Source: CAZCZZ01 sp964503335
GTDB taxonomy: Bacteria; Verrucomicrobiota; Kiritimatiellia; CAIVKH01
Reading direction: 5' to 3'
Assembly (NCBI GenBank): GCA_964503335.1
Contig: CAZCZZ010000004.1
Location: 51,671-115,670, forward strand
Length of the DNA stretch: 64,000 nucleotides
Shown here: piece by piece, positions 9,202-17,738 of the stretch
Position numbering within the stretch: the first letter of the stretch is position 1
Layout: every line of letters starts with the position of its first letter
Notes under the pieces: generated by a model
Told to the model about the DNA's origin: nothing
Database searches by the model: none
What the model saw: only the letters and a program-made list of their open reading frames with translations
Translations under genes and position numbers: made by a program

Positions 9202-12200
9202 CCTGCGGCGACTCCCTTCTGCGCGGCATCGGGCCTGGCAAGCGGCATCTCGGCGACGCCTCGCATGGCCTTGCGCAGGGCGGCGATCCGGTCGGGCGCG
9301 TTCACCAGAGACCCTTCCTTCCCCATCTTTTCGAGCTCATAGGCGACGGCGCGGACGGATTCGAGGCCGAGGTTAGCGGCGGCGCCTTTGATGCGGTGTG
9401 CGGATGCGGCCAGGGCGACGCCGTCCGACAGCTGCAGCGCCTTCCCCGCGTTGGCGATATCGATTTCGGATTGCTGCAGGAATTTGCCGAGCAGCTTCGT
9501 TGCGAGTTCCTTGTTCCCCATGCATTGCTTGAGCACGGCGGCGGTCGCGGCGTCCGGTGAAGCCGTGCCGGGACTGTCCGCCTTCGCGGGCGCAGCCGTC
9601 GGCGCCGGTATCGCGGCGGGTTTCGCCTCGGCGGGGACGGGTGCGGGTGTGCGGCGCTTCACACCGTGCTTCTTGAGCCAGGCGCCGAGGACGAAGAGCA
9701 GGCGGTCGGGCTGGATGGGCTTGGTGAGGTAGTCGCTCATGCCTGCCTCGCGGCACTTTTCGCGATCACCCGCCATGGCATGCGCGGTCAACGCCACGAT
9801 CGGGATCTGCTTGGATGCCTTCCCGGAGAACTGCTGCTCGGACTCCCACTGGCGGATGCGCCGTGTCGTCTCGTAGCCGTCCATGCCGGGCATCTGGCAA
9901 TCCATAAGGACGAAATCGTACTCCCCGGTCTTCGTTTCGGCGAGCGCGTCGATGCCGTTGCCGACACACTTGCAGGTGCAGCCGATGAACTTGAGCATTT
10001 CGCTCGCGACTTCCTGGTTCACCTCGTTGTCGTCGGCCAGCAGGATATGCGGCACGCCGAGATCCTTGAGCGTCGTGGGCTCGGGCCCGTTCTCGGAGTC
10101 CGCGCCGGTGAAGCCGGCGGCAAACTGCGGATTGAGCGCACTGGCGATGGCTTTGTAGAGATCATGCTCGCGGATCGGTTTCGAGAGGCGCCCGCTGATG
10201 TGCGTCGCTGCATCCCCATCGACGCCCTTGGCCGAGAACGTATCGAGCAGCACAAGCTTCGGCCGCGCGCCGTTGGACTGGACGACATCAAGCGTCGCGG
10301 GCAGGGCCGGGCTTGCCGCGACAACGCCCTGGTCGAGGAGTACCACATCGAAAGGCTTTGATGCCTTCTTGAACATCTCGCAGGCCCCGGCGACATCGCC
10401 CGCCTCGACGACCTCGCAGCCCCAGCCCCCCGCGAGGGTCTGCACCACTTCGCGCGAGCCGGCCATATCGTCCACAACGAGGAGCCTCCTGCCGGAGAGA
10501 TCGACCCAGTTGAACGGGCGCGCCTCCATCTTTGTATCGGCCGTGCGGAGCTGGACGGTGAACCAGAACGTGGAACCCTTTCCGACTTCGCTCTTCACGC
10601 CCATCGCGCCCTTCATGAGCATGGCGAGACGCTTCGCGATGGTGAGGCCGAGGCCGGTGCCGCCGTGTTTGCGCTGCATGGACTCGTCGGCTTGCGTGAA
10701 CGACTCGAAGATCTTGGCCTGCGCGGCGGGCGGTATGCCGGGCCCGGTATCGCGCACCTCGATGCGCAAGCTGGCTTCGTCCGCCGACTCCTTCTCCAGC
10801 GCGCACGATACGAAGATCTCGCCCTTCTCGGTGAACTTCACGGCGTTGTTGAGCAGGTTGATCACGATCTGCTTGAGGCGGTTCTCGTCACCGATCAGCC
10901 TCTTCGGCACGTTGCTGTCCACAACGCAGGCCAGGTCGAGTCCCTTCGACTCGGCGCGGCCTGCAAACAAGCGCACGGCCACATCGAGCGCCTCGCGCAG
11001 GTCGAACTCCACGGACTCGAGTTCGAATCGACCGGCTTCGATCTTCGAGAAGTCGAGCACATCACCGATGACCATCATCAAGGTGTCGGCGGAACTCAGG
11101 GCGGCACTCACGTAGCGCTTCTGCTTCGAGTCCAGCGTCGTCTTTCCGAGAAGGTACAGCATGCCGATCACGCCGTTGATCGGGGTGCGGACCTCATGGC
11201 TCATGTTGGCAAGGAACTGGGACTTCGCCTGGTTCGCGGATTGCGCCGCGGCGACCTTTTCCTCCAGCTCCTTCTGGTAGCTTGCGATCTCGGCCTTGCT
11301 GCGCGCGACGCCCAGACGCATCGCGGCGAAGGAACGACCCAGCTCGCCCAGTTCGTCGGAATTCGATTCCGGGATCGGGACCGACATATTGCCGAACTGG
11401 ATTTCCTCCGCTGCGGAATTAAGGGCGCGAACGGAGCGAAGCACGTGGTGACGCAGGGCGAGGGCCATGACGAGGAGCGATGTGACCACGCCGATCAAGG
11501 TCAGCGTCCATACCTTGCGGTCGAACCCGGGCGTCATCGCCGTGGCCTCCGCGTGCGACATGTGCGCGACGAGATAGAGACCGGGCATCAACGCAGTCGC
11601 CCGCGCGATGAAGGGACTCATGCCCTCGAGCCGGACCAGGCGGGAGGTGCTGGCGGTAAACGTGGCCGGAATATCGATCGCCATTGCGCCCCACGGAGTC
11701 ACCGCCCCCGCGGCCTTTCCCTTGAGCATCAGCCTGCCTTGCGCGTCCACGAGGAGCATGGCACCCGACTTCCCGATGGTCCTGCTGTAAACCTGCTGAG
11801 CATAGGCATTGAGAGTCACCTCCATCACGAGGTAGCCCAGATGCGCACGGTTGTCGGTGGGCAAAGCCGGGTCGCGCGCCCCGAGCATCAGCATGCTTCC
11901 CACCAGCATGCACCAGTCACCCTGCTTCTCCCGCTGCTGGAGCGTGATGAAGGGTCGGTCGGGTTCCAACAGCTTGAGGCGGGCAAGACTTATGCCTGCG
12001 ACAGATTTTCCGACCGAGTTGGTATCCGAGTCGGGCGCAATCCGCGCGTCGGCGATGCCGTTCGTGCGCAGGACGCTGATCACGCTCAGAAACGGATAGG
12101 CACCCTGCATTGCCGTCAATTCGTCGCGCAGGTCCGGCAGCATGATCGTCAAGCGATGCTCGTCGTTGTCCGTGAGCAGGTAGTTCCAGACCACGGGCGA

Positions 12201-12407
12201 TTTCCGCAAGATCTCCACCGTCTTGAGCGCGTCCTCCTGCAGCTCTTCGAACTCCTTCCGCATCTGGTCTTCCGCGATCTGCAGCTGCTCGACGCGATGC
12301 ACGGTTTCCACTTCCTGCAGGTGCTTGATCGCGATCCACCCGAGATACAGCATCGGGATCGTGACCAGTGGCACCAGCGTCAAAGCGAACTTGGACTGGA
12401 GCTTCAC
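9198..12407 (-). CDS. BarA-like membrane hybrid histidine kinase with two RECs and HPt
   Basis: 1069 residues from a GTG at 12407. Order: a membrane helix (about 7-25), a large extracytoplasmic sensor region (Cache-like, about 30-295), a second helix (about 299-319), HAMP (about 321-373), a coiled coil, HisKA with His404 in LANMSHEVRTP, HATPase (NLLNNAVKF, DTGPGIP, GGTGLGL), a first receiver-like domain (LLVVDDMAGS...LLDQG), a second canonical receiver (LLADDNEVNQE, LMDCQMPGMDGYE, LTKPI), a Pro/Ala linker, and an HPt domain with His1004 (AHRIKGAAANLG). This is a complete phosphorelay in one chain. The first receiver lacks the usual MPxMDG after its Asp and may be degenerate. It shares GTGA with the small ORF upstream and ATGA with the next kinase. 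Confidence 0.93.
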   Translation of the reverse strand: MKLQSKFALTLVPLVTIPMLYLGWIAIKHLQEVETVHRVEQLQIAEDQMRKEFEELQEDALKTVEILRKSPVVWNYLLTDNDEHRLTIMLPDLRDELTAMQGAYPFLSVISVLRTNGIADARIAPDSDTNSVGKSVAGISLARLKLLEPDRPFITLQQREKQGDWCMLVGSMLMLGARDPALPTDNRAHLGYLVMEVTLNAYAQQVYSRTIGKSGAMLLVDAQGRLMLKGKAAGAVTPWGAMAIDIPATFTASTSRLVRLEGMSPFIARATALMPGLYLVAHMSHAEATAMTPGFDRKVWTLTLIGVVTSLLVMALALRHHVLRSVRALNSAAEEIQFGNMSVPIPESNSDELGELGRSFAAMRLGVARSKAEIASYQKELEEKVAAAQSANQAKSQFLANMSHEVRTPINGVIGMLYLLGKTTLDSKQKRYVSAALSSADTLMMVIGDVLDFSKIEAGRFELESVEFDLREALDVAVRLFAGRAESKGLDLACVVDSNVPKRLIGDENRLKQIVINLLNNAVKFTEKGEIFVSCALEKESADEASLRIEVRDTGPGIPPAAQAKIFESFTQADESMQRKHGGTGLGLTIAKRLAMLMKGAMGVKSEVGKGSTFWFTVQLRTADTKMEARPFNWVDLSGRRLLVVDDMAGSREVVQTLAGGWGCEVVEAGDVAGACEMFKKASKPFDVVLLDQGVVAASPALPATLDVVQSNGARPKLVLLDTFSAKGVDGDAATHISGRLSKPIREHDLYKAIASALNPQFAAGFTGADSENGPEPTTLKDLGVPHILLADDNEVNQEVASEMLKFIGCTCKCVGNGIDALAETKTGEYDFVLMDCQMPGMDGYETTRRIRQWESEQQFSGKASKQIPIVALTAHAMAGDREKCREAGMSDYLTKPIQPDRLLFVLGAWLKKHGVKRRTPAPVPAEAKPAAIPAPTAAPAKADSPGTASPDAATAAVLKQCMGNKELATKLLGKFLQQSEIDIANAGKALQLSDGVALAASAHRIKGAAANLGLESVRAVAYELEKMGKEGSLVNAPDRIAALRKAMRGVAEMPLARPDAAQKGVAAG

Positions 12408-12562
12408 GTCCGAACCTCACGCAGGTTCGCACATTCTTGGACCCCGATCGCGAGAGAGACGTAATTTCCCGTGCTTGAGAAAAGCACGGCTTCGACGGAT
12501 TGGTTCCGTCGCAAAACCTTTCCATCGAACAGGATGCGATGCTCTAGTGCCGTGGCTTTCAT
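12404..12562 (-). CDS. Small protein (52 aa) leading the kinase operon
   Basis: The frame opens at an ATG at 12562 and ends in a TGA that overlaps the GTG start of the hybrid kinase (GTGA). That is the same coupling seen between the two kinases and is the main reason to believe it is real. The product has a charged N-terminus (MKATALEHRILFDGKVLRRN) and a beta-like centre (VEAVLFSSTGNYVSLAIGV). No family is recognised, and no strong ribosome binding site is seen. It could be a small regulator or an artefact of an open leader. Confidence 0.45.
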   Translation of the reverse strand: MKATALEHRILFDGKVLRRNQSVEAVLFSSTGNYVSLAIGVQECANLREVRT

Positions 12563-12673
12563 GCCGCTGAACCCGCGATGCCGGGTGAAACTCCCCCGAC
12601 GCGCGGGCGCGCAGAAGGAGTTTAGCAGAATCGATGCCAAGGAGTGACATGCGGGAGGCCGCCAAGGCCCGGT

Positions 12674-12720
12674 TTCCAAGGATTGGAACGCTCCGACCCG
12701 ATGACTTCCAACCTATGGAA
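12674..12720 (+). promoter_or_regulatory. Paired palindrome (TTCCAAGGATTGGAA + degenerate copy), 32-bp pitch
   Basis: A perfect 15-bp palindrome TTCCAAGGATTGGAA at 12674-12688 is followed, 32 bp centre to centre, by TTCCAACCTATGGAA at 12706-12720 (one mismatch in the arms). It lies in the divergent spacer between the kinase operon and rimO, 47 bases before the rimO ATG. The same pair with the same pitch occurs at 57187-57233. Likely a protein-binding site; the factor is unknown. Confidence 0.6.
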
Positions 12721-12767
12721 CTTTCAGGTTGCCACAGTCCACAGGTTGCACCGATGCTCCCGCCGCC

Positions 12768-14204
12768 ATGTCCAAGACAACCGCCAAACCCGTCATCAGC
12801 CTGATCAGCCTCGGCTGCGCAAAGAATACCGTGGATTCCGAACGCATCCTCGGCCAGCTCGTGACAGCAGGATTCCTCATCGCCGAGGACCCCGCCGAGG
12901 CCGACGTCTGCCTCGTGAACACCTGCGGCTTCATCCACGACGCGCGCGAGGAATCGGCGGGTGTGCTCAAAGAACTGCAGAAGCTGAAGGAGCAGGGACG
13001 CGTCAAGTCGGTCGTCGCCCTCGGCTGTCTCGTCGAACGCGCCCACGGCGCGGAGGAACTGGGCCAGTATCTGACACAAGCCGACGCATCGATTGGATTC
13101 GAGGATTATCCGAAGCTGCCCGAACTCATCGCGGAGTTGGGACACAAGAAGACGCCCGCGAAGAACGACGGCGTCGCGGTGAAGATCGAGGACCGGCGCT
13201 TTCAAAGCCGCGCGACCTCCGCGTCCTTTGCCCCGAGCTACAACGCGTTCCTCACCCAGCCGCGTCTTCGCACCGGGCTCGCCCACGTCGCACACCTGAA
13301 GATTTCCGAAGGCTGCTCGAACTTCTGTCGCTTCTGCTCGATCCCCTACATCCGCGGCGTGCAGGTGAGCCGTCCGATGGAAGACATCGTGGCCGAATCG
13401 CGCCAGCTCATCGACATGGGCGCCCGCGAGATTTCGTTGATCGCGCAGGACACCACAAGCTACGGCCGCGACATCTACGGGAAGTTCCGGCTCGCCGAAC
13501 TGCTGCGCTCCCTTTCCGCCACCGCGAACGGCGAGGACATCTGGTTCCGCCTGATGTATGCCTTCCCCCGCTTCCTCGACGAGGAAATGCTCGATGTGCT
13601 CGCGAGCGATCCGCGCTTCTGCCCGTACATCGATATGCCGCTCCAGCACATCGCCGAGCGCATGCTCATGAACATGGGCCGCGGCATGGGCAAGCGCGAT
13701 ACGATCCGCCTGCTCGACCTCATCGCGAAGAAGATGCCCGAAGGCGCGATCCGCACGACCTTCATCGTCGGCTACCCCGGCGAGACCGACGAAGAATTCG
13801 CGGAGCTGTTGGAGTTCGTGAAAGAGGGCCGCTTCTCGCATGTCGGCGCGTTCATGTATTCGAAGGAACCAAAGACGCCGTCCGCGCAGCTTGACGACAA
13901 TGTCCCGCTGGCCGTGAAGAAATCGCGCCGCGATGAATTGATGAAAGCCCAGCGCGATGTGTCCCGGAACCGGCTGAAAGCCTTTGTCGGCAAGTCCATC
14001 GACGTCATGATCGACGGACCGGCGCCCAAGGGCGGCACCACACCGGACGGCGCGCGCGCCGTGGGCCGGAGCCGGCTCGAAGCCACCGAAGTCGATGGCG
14101 TGATCTTCGTCCGCGGCAAAGCCGCCGCACGCATTGAACCCGGCACCGTCGTTTCGGCACGCGTGACCGACAGCATGGACTACGACCTCGTCGTGGATTT
14201 GTAG
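12768..14204 (+). CDS. rimO: Ribosomal protein uS12 methylthiotransferase RimO
   Basis: 478 residues from the ATG at 12768; a TTG at 12729 is in frame but would add a non-conserved tail. RimO adds a methylthio group to the conserved aspartate of ribosomal protein S12 using two iron-sulfur clusters. The UPF0004 domain has its three cluster cysteines at 17, 53 and 87 (LGCAKNTVDSE, NTCGF, LGCLVE). The radical-SAM CxxxCxxC is in EGCSNFCRFCSIP, and the C-terminal TRAM domain ends in DSMDYDLV. The LGCAKN...DSE signature and length distinguish it from MiaB. The stop codon TAG lies within a palindromic element. A paired palindrome upstream may control it. Confidence 0.95.
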   Translation: MSKTTAKPVISLISLGCAKNTVDSERILGQLVTAGFLIAEDPAEADVCLVNTCGFIHDAREESAGVLKELQKLKEQGRVKSVVALGCLVERAHGAEELGQYLTQADASIGFEDYPKLPELIAELGHKKTPAKNDGVAVKIEDRRFQSRATSASFAPSYNAFLTQPRLRTGLAHVAHLKISEGCSNFCRFCSIPYIRGVQVSRPMEDIVAESRQLIDMGAREISLIAQDTTSYGRDIYGKFRLAELLRSLSATANGEDIWFRLMYAFPRFLDEEMLDVLASDPRFCPYIDMPLQHIAERMLMNMGRGMGKRDTIRLLDLIAKKMPEGAIRTTFIVGYPGETDEEFAELLEFVKEGRFSHVGAFMYSKEPKTPSAQLDDNVPLAVKKSRRDELMKAQRDVSRNRLKAFVGKSIDVMIDGPAPKGGTTPDGARAVGRSRLEATEVDGVIFVRGKAAARIEPGTVVSARVTDSMDYDLVVDL

Positions 14205-14257
14205 TAGCGCCTCCGCGAGGCGCATCGACCAGATCCCGCTCGCGGAGCGGGTACTAC
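14201..14257. repeat. Palindromic element carrying the rimO stop codon
   Basis: Inverted arms gtagtagcgcctccgcgaggcgc and ccgctcgcggagcgggtactac can fold into a long imperfect hairpin. The first TAG of the left arm is the rimO stop. It may act as a terminator, although no T-tract follows. Confidence 0.6.
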
Positions 14258-14277
14258 AGCGTTGGGAGGGGGACGAA

Positions 14278-14306
14278 TTGACACGGTTTAAGCCCCGTGC
14301 AATCAT
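14278..14306 (+). promoter_or_regulatory. Sigma70-like promoter for the FHA gene
   Basis: A perfect TTGACA (14278-14283), a 17-base spacer, and AATCAT (14301-14306; four of six to consensus) lie 28 bases before the ATG at 14334. Confidence 0.5.
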
Positions 14307-14333
14307 CAGCCCATCAGCACGGAGATTTTTCGC

Positions 14334-14837
14334 ATGGCAGTGCTAATCGGTATGTCCGCGGACGTGAAGGGGAAGAACACGACGATTGAGGGTGATGAAC
14401 TCACGATCGGACGGAGCGCAGACAATACGATCTCCATCAACAACGCCACGGTTTCCGGCCATCACTGCAAGATCATCCGCGAAGGCGAGCGCTTCACGCT
14501 CAAGGATCTCGGCTCCACGAACGGCACGCGCCTCAACACAAAAGACGTGAAGGAAGCTGGCCTCAAGCCCAAGGACATCATCCAAGTCGGCTCTGTCGAA
14601 TTCATGTTCAATGCCGACGGCGTGCTGGCCGAGGCCGATGAACCGTCGTTCGCGGAAACCGAAGTCATCGTCGGACAAGGCGCCACCGTCGCCCCCGAAT
14701 CCTTCAGCTCCATCTCCCCCTTCGGCGCAAAACGCCGCGAAAACGCGGGCATGTGGATGACGATCATTATCATCGTCGGCGTCCTCGCCCTTGCCGGCGT
14801 CGGCTACCTTGTCTACAGCCTCTTCACCCTCAAGTGA
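14334..14837 (+). CDS. FHA-domain membrane-anchored protein
   Basis: 167 residues with a GGAG ribosome binding site about nine bases upstream. The FHA domain (about 1-95) shows the hallmarks LTIGRSADNTI, SGHHCKI and DLGSTNGTRLN, which bind phosphothreonine peptides. A Ser/Glu/Ala-rich linker follows, then a single C-terminal membrane helix (MTIIIIVGVLALAGVGYLVYSLF) with almost nothing after it, so the FHA domain should face the cytosol as a tail-anchored protein. The pseudopilin gene begins 7 bases after its stop, so they are co-transcribed. FHA proteins often accompany secretion systems; here the pairing suggests a link to type II secretion or pilus assembly, but no other secretion genes are in the window. 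Confidence 0.88.
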   Translation: MAVLIGMSADVKGKNTTIEGDELTIGRSADNTISINNATVSGHHCKIIREGERFTLKDLGSTNGTRLNTKDVKEAGLKPKDIIQVGSVEFMFNADGVLAEADEPSFAETEVIVGQGATVAPESFSSISPFGAKRRENAGMWMTIIIIVGVLALAGVGYLVYSLFTLK

Positions 14838-14844
14838 TCCGCCC

Positions 14845-15483
14845 ATGCCCACCCATCGGGGCGGCTTTACACTCGTTGAACTGCTGATGGCCCTGATCAT
14901 CGGCGTGCTCCTCATCGCCGTCGTCTTCTCCACGTTCCGCACCGTCACGCTCGCCCTTGAAGGCCAGCGCTCACGCGATACCGGCGCGCGTTCCGTGGCG
15001 AGGGCGTTGGAGGAAGTGCGGGCCGATTTGAATCGCGCATTCCTGCCGGTCAAGGACGACGCGTGCATGCTCGTCCTCGCGGAAGACGAGCGGGACCCCA
15101 AGTCGTCGGTGCTGAACTTCTGCGCATCGCTGCCCGATGAGACGAAGACGGACCACCGCTTCGCGAGAATCCGTCGCATCACCTACAACCTTGGCGGCTC
15201 CGACGGCTCCACGTTGATTCGCGGCGAGCAGGCGCTATCCGGTCCGGGCGCGCTTGAAACAACCATCTCGCGTGAATTGACGAAAGGGCTCGCGCGATTT
15301 CGTGTGTCGCTCTTCGACGGCGCTGAGTGGCAACCCACCTGGGCCGCGGACCCTGCGAAGAGCAAACCGCTCGCCGGACGCATCGAACTGCAAGCCGCCG
15401 GGACCACCAACATCTGGATGATCGAAGTCCCCATCCCCGCCGGCATGGTCATCACCTCGTCGATCACCCGCGCCGCGCTGTGA
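14845..15483 (+). CDS. Type II secretion/type IV pilus-type pseudopilin (GspJ-like)
   Basis: 212 residues from the ATG at 14845. The N-terminus has the prepilin peptidase/N-methylation motif (GGFTLVELLMALII), cleaved before Phe, followed by a long hydrophobic helix. The rest is a soluble domain with VARALEEVRADLNRAF, which resembles the minor pseudopilin GspJ (usually about 200 residues). It directly follows the FHA gene. Other type II secretion components are not in the window, so the machinery must be encoded elsewhere. The specific GspJ assignment is by general similarity only. Confidence 0.8.
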   Translation: MPTHRGGFTLVELLMALIIGVLLIAVVFSTFRTVTLALEGQRSRDTGARSVARALEEVRADLNRAFLPVKDDACMLVLAEDERDPKSSVLNFCASLPDETKTDHRFARIRRITYNLGGSDGSTLIRGEQALSGPGALETTISRELTKGLARFRVSLFDGAEWQPTWAADPAKSKPLAGRIELQAAGTTNIWMIEVPIPAGMVITSSITRAAL

Positions 15484-15488
15484 TTTCA

Positions 15489-15560
15489 GGTAGGGCGAAC
15501 CGTCCCGGTGAGCCGTCTTGAGGATGAGTCCCCGGCTCGGCAGGGACGCCTCGCCCTACC
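15489..15560. repeat. Palindromic element between convergent genes
   Basis: Left arm ggtagggcgaaccgtcccgg... (15489-15516) and right arm ggctcggcagggacgcctcg... (15534-15560) are about 27-bp imperfect inverted repeats. The glycosyltransferase stop codon (15556-15558) lies inside the right arm. A 28-base exact copy of the left arm recurs at 63125-63152. It probably serves as a bidirectional terminator here. Confidence 0.65.
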
Positions 15561-16761
15561 GCGATCTGTGCACGTCTTCGAGGATCGTTTCCAACTGGGT
15601 GACCCCGAGATCCCAGTCGAACTTTTCTTCCACCAACTCGCGTGCGCGCTGGCCCATCGACTCACGGAGCGCGCGGTCTTCGATCAACAGGCTCACGTAT
15701 TGCGCCATCGTTTGGGGACGGTCGGCGATGATGCCGTTGTCGCCGGTCTGCAGCGGAATGCCCTCTGCGCCGAGCATGGTCGTGACGACGGGAAGTCCCG
15801 ACGCCATGGCCTCAAGCAACTTCACGCGGAGACCGGATCCCAACCGCACGGGACAGACGAAGACTTTGGCCTTCTTCAGGTAGGGGCGGATATCGTCCAC
15901 AAGTCCCGTGACCGTGATCGAGGGATCGTTCTTCGCGAGATTCCATATCTCGGGGACGGGACAAGGGCCTACGATGGAGAAGCGATACGTCGGGTGCCGC
16001 GCCCTGATCGAGGGCCAGATCGAGCGGGCGAACCAGATCGCCGCGTCGCGGTTCGCATCGTTCTCGAACATACCCGTGAACAGAACCGAGTCCTCCTTCG
16101 CATACGGATCGCCCGGGCGAAACGATTTGGAGTCGACGCCCGCAGGGATGACATGAATGGGCAGGTCGGGCGCATCCTGGAGCAGCCCCATGCGCTCCTT
16201 CGTTGTCAGCACCAACACGCGATCGGCATCGCGGTAAAGACTCGTTTCGAATCGCTGGAGTTTTCCGAGCGCCATGCGACAGCCGAGGCCGAGAGGGCTG
16301 AAACGATGAAGCGCCGCGGACTTGCGATACGACGTCGTGAGGCTCGCGTGGCAGGAGATGATCTTCCGGACGGCGGGAAGGTAGGGATTGCGATGCAGGA
16401 ACTGGCCCATCTCCGTGAACTCCGCCAGCGCGATGTCGTACTTGCCGCGATGCACCATGTCGCCCACGCGCCGCATCATCTCCTGCGAGCGCAGCGTCCA
16501 GAAATACGGCGGTACCCGCGAACAAAGCGACCTTGCCACACGTCCTGCATGCGTGGGCGTCTCGGGTGTGTGCACAATCTCGACCTCACGCAGGTAGGGC
16601 ATCATCTCCGCCACATGCTTGGAGGTGTCGCCCCCATTGAACGACAACACGCCGATCTCATGTCCCCGCGCCGCCAGCCGCTTGATCCGCTGGTGCACGA
16701 TCACATGCCCGCTGGTCACAGCGGCATGCGGCAAGCGCGGCGATAGGAAGAGAATCTTCAC
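15556..16761 (-). CDS. Glycosyltransferase family 4-like protein
   Basis: 401 residues from a GTG at 16761 (VKILFLSPRLPHAA), which opens the first Rossmann strand. The frame stays open further upstream but that part overlaps the amidotransferase gene in an unnatural composition. The N-terminal acceptor domain has the GHVIVHQRI region. The C-terminal GT-B donor domain shows HVIPAGVDSKSF, LFTGMFENDANRDAAIWF and the nucleotide-sugar-binding segment VRLGSGLRVKLLEAMASGLPVV. It resembles sugar transferases associated with exopolysaccharide and EpsH/PEP-CTERM systems. Sugar and acceptor are unknown. It is transcribed after the amidotransferase, 47 bases apart. Confidence 0.88.
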   Translation of the reverse strand: MKILFLSPRLPHAAVTSGHVIVHQRIKRLAARGHEIGVLSFNGGDTSKHVAEMMPYLREVEIVHTPETPTHAGRVARSLCSRVPPYFWTLRSQEMMRRVGDMVHRGKYDIALAEFTEMGQFLHRNPYLPAVRKIISCHASLTTSYRKSAALHRFSPLGLGCRMALGKLQRFETSLYRDADRVLVLTTKERMGLLQDAPDLPIHVIPAGVDSKSFRPGDPYAKEDSVLFTGMFENDANRDAAIWFARSIWPSIRARHPTYRFSIVGPCPVPEIWNLAKNDPSITVTGLVDDIRPYLKKAKVFVCPVRLGSGLRVKLLEAMASGLPVVTTMLGAEGIPLQTGDNGIIADRPQTMAQYVSLLIEDRALRESMGQRARELVEEKFDWDLGVTQLETILEDVHRSR

Positions 16762-16808
16762 CGTGCGGAAGGTACGAATTCGCGCGATACGTCGCAAGAA
16801 CGCGGAGT

Positions 16809-17651
16809 TCAGGCCGGGAGTGACGGAACTGCCAGGCGGCCGATATTCCAGCGGATGCGGTCTTTGTCGAACGTGGCGCGGATGTAGTCGTTGGGGGCGA
16901 GGGTGCGCCAGCCGGGTTTCTTGTCGAGTGGTTCGGAGGCAATCCAGACGCGGCCCTTTTCGGGGCGAAAGCACATTTGCCAGAAGGGCCAGTTTTCGGT
17001 GCAGAGGGCGTTGCGCGGAGGCGTCGGATAGCTGAGGAAGTGGCATGCGCCATAGGACGATTTGCCATCGGAGAAGACGACGTTGAGCCCCGTGTAGGGC
17101 TCGCCGGATTTGCGGTCCAGTTTCTCCCACACGCGCCAGATGTGACTGACGGTCGCGGCGAAGGCGGTCGGGAACGGACGCCCCTCCTCGATGTACGACA
17201 TGAGCAGCCAGAAAAGCACCTCGCTGTCGTTCACGCCTTGCATCCGACGTTTCCAAGGTCCGAGCGTCGCCAGGACTTCCTTGGGAATGTTGAGTGTTCC
17301 GTTATGCGCGAAGACATAGTTCTGGAAGGCGAAGGGCTGCGTGTTCTCGAGCGAGAGGAGCTTCTGCTTGTCCAGCTTGAGCGGATTCGACGCATCGCGG
17401 ATATGAGCGATCGAGAAGCGCGAGACGGCGTCGATCGTCGTGCGCTTCACAACTTCCGCTTCGTCATGCACCGGCTTCGGGCTCTTGAGCCACTGCGCCC
17501 GCGGGCCACGAAACCAGGCGATGCCCCAGCCGTCGGATTGGCGGTGCTTCTCCGAAGCCGTGCTTTGGGCCACGAGTGAATGCGGTGATTCATGCACGCC
17601 CCACGCGGGGGTTGCACGCGTAGCCGATACCATGGCGAGCATGCGACACAT
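16809..17651 (-). CDS. Class II glutamine amidotransferase (YafJ-like)
   Basis: 280 residues. The N-terminus MCRMLAMVS puts the catalytic nucleophile at Cys2, exposed by removal of Met1, as in Ntn-type glutaminase domains. Further family features are SDGWGIAWF, IAHIRDASN, FAHNGTLNI, and NDSEVLFWLLM. The protein consists only of the glutaminase domain with no synthetase partner, as in the YafJ group, whose physiological ammonia acceptor is not established. It lies directly upstream of the glycosyltransferase on the same strand. Confidence 0.88.
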   Translation of the reverse strand: MCRMLAMVSATRATPAWGVHESPHSLVAQSTASEKHRQSDGWGIAWFRGPRAQWLKSPKPVHDEAEVVKRTTIDAVSRFSIAHIRDASNPLKLDKQKLLSLENTQPFAFQNYVFAHNGTLNIPKEVLATLGPWKRRMQGVNDSEVLFWLLMSYIEEGRPFPTAFAATVSHIWRVWEKLDRKSGEPYTGLNVVFSDGKSSYGACHFLSYPTPPRNALCTENWPFWQMCFRPEKGRVWIASEPLDKKPGWRTLAPNDYIRATFDKDRIRWNIGRLAVPSLPA

Positions 17652-17664
17652 AGTTGGACTTCGT

Positions 17665-17735
17665 AATCCGTAACCCGTTATCCGTTATCCGATCCGAAAG
17701 TCGTTCGGAATACGGGCTGCGGATTACGGGTCACG
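17665..17735. repeat. Imperfect inverted repeat after the permease gene
   Basis: The strings cgtaatccgtaacccgttatccg and cgggctgcggattacgggt are partly complementary and can form a hairpin between the permease stop (17739, minus) and the amidotransferase start. Possible terminator; similar strings (gcggattgcgga) occur in the mnmG insertion. Confidence 0.35.
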
Positions 17736-17738
17736 CAA

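Noticed and set aside
16762..17256. N-terminal extension of the glycosyltransferase
   Set aside because: It overlaps the amidotransferase gene on the same strand in another frame with Arg-rich shadow composition; the GTG at 16761 matches the usual start.
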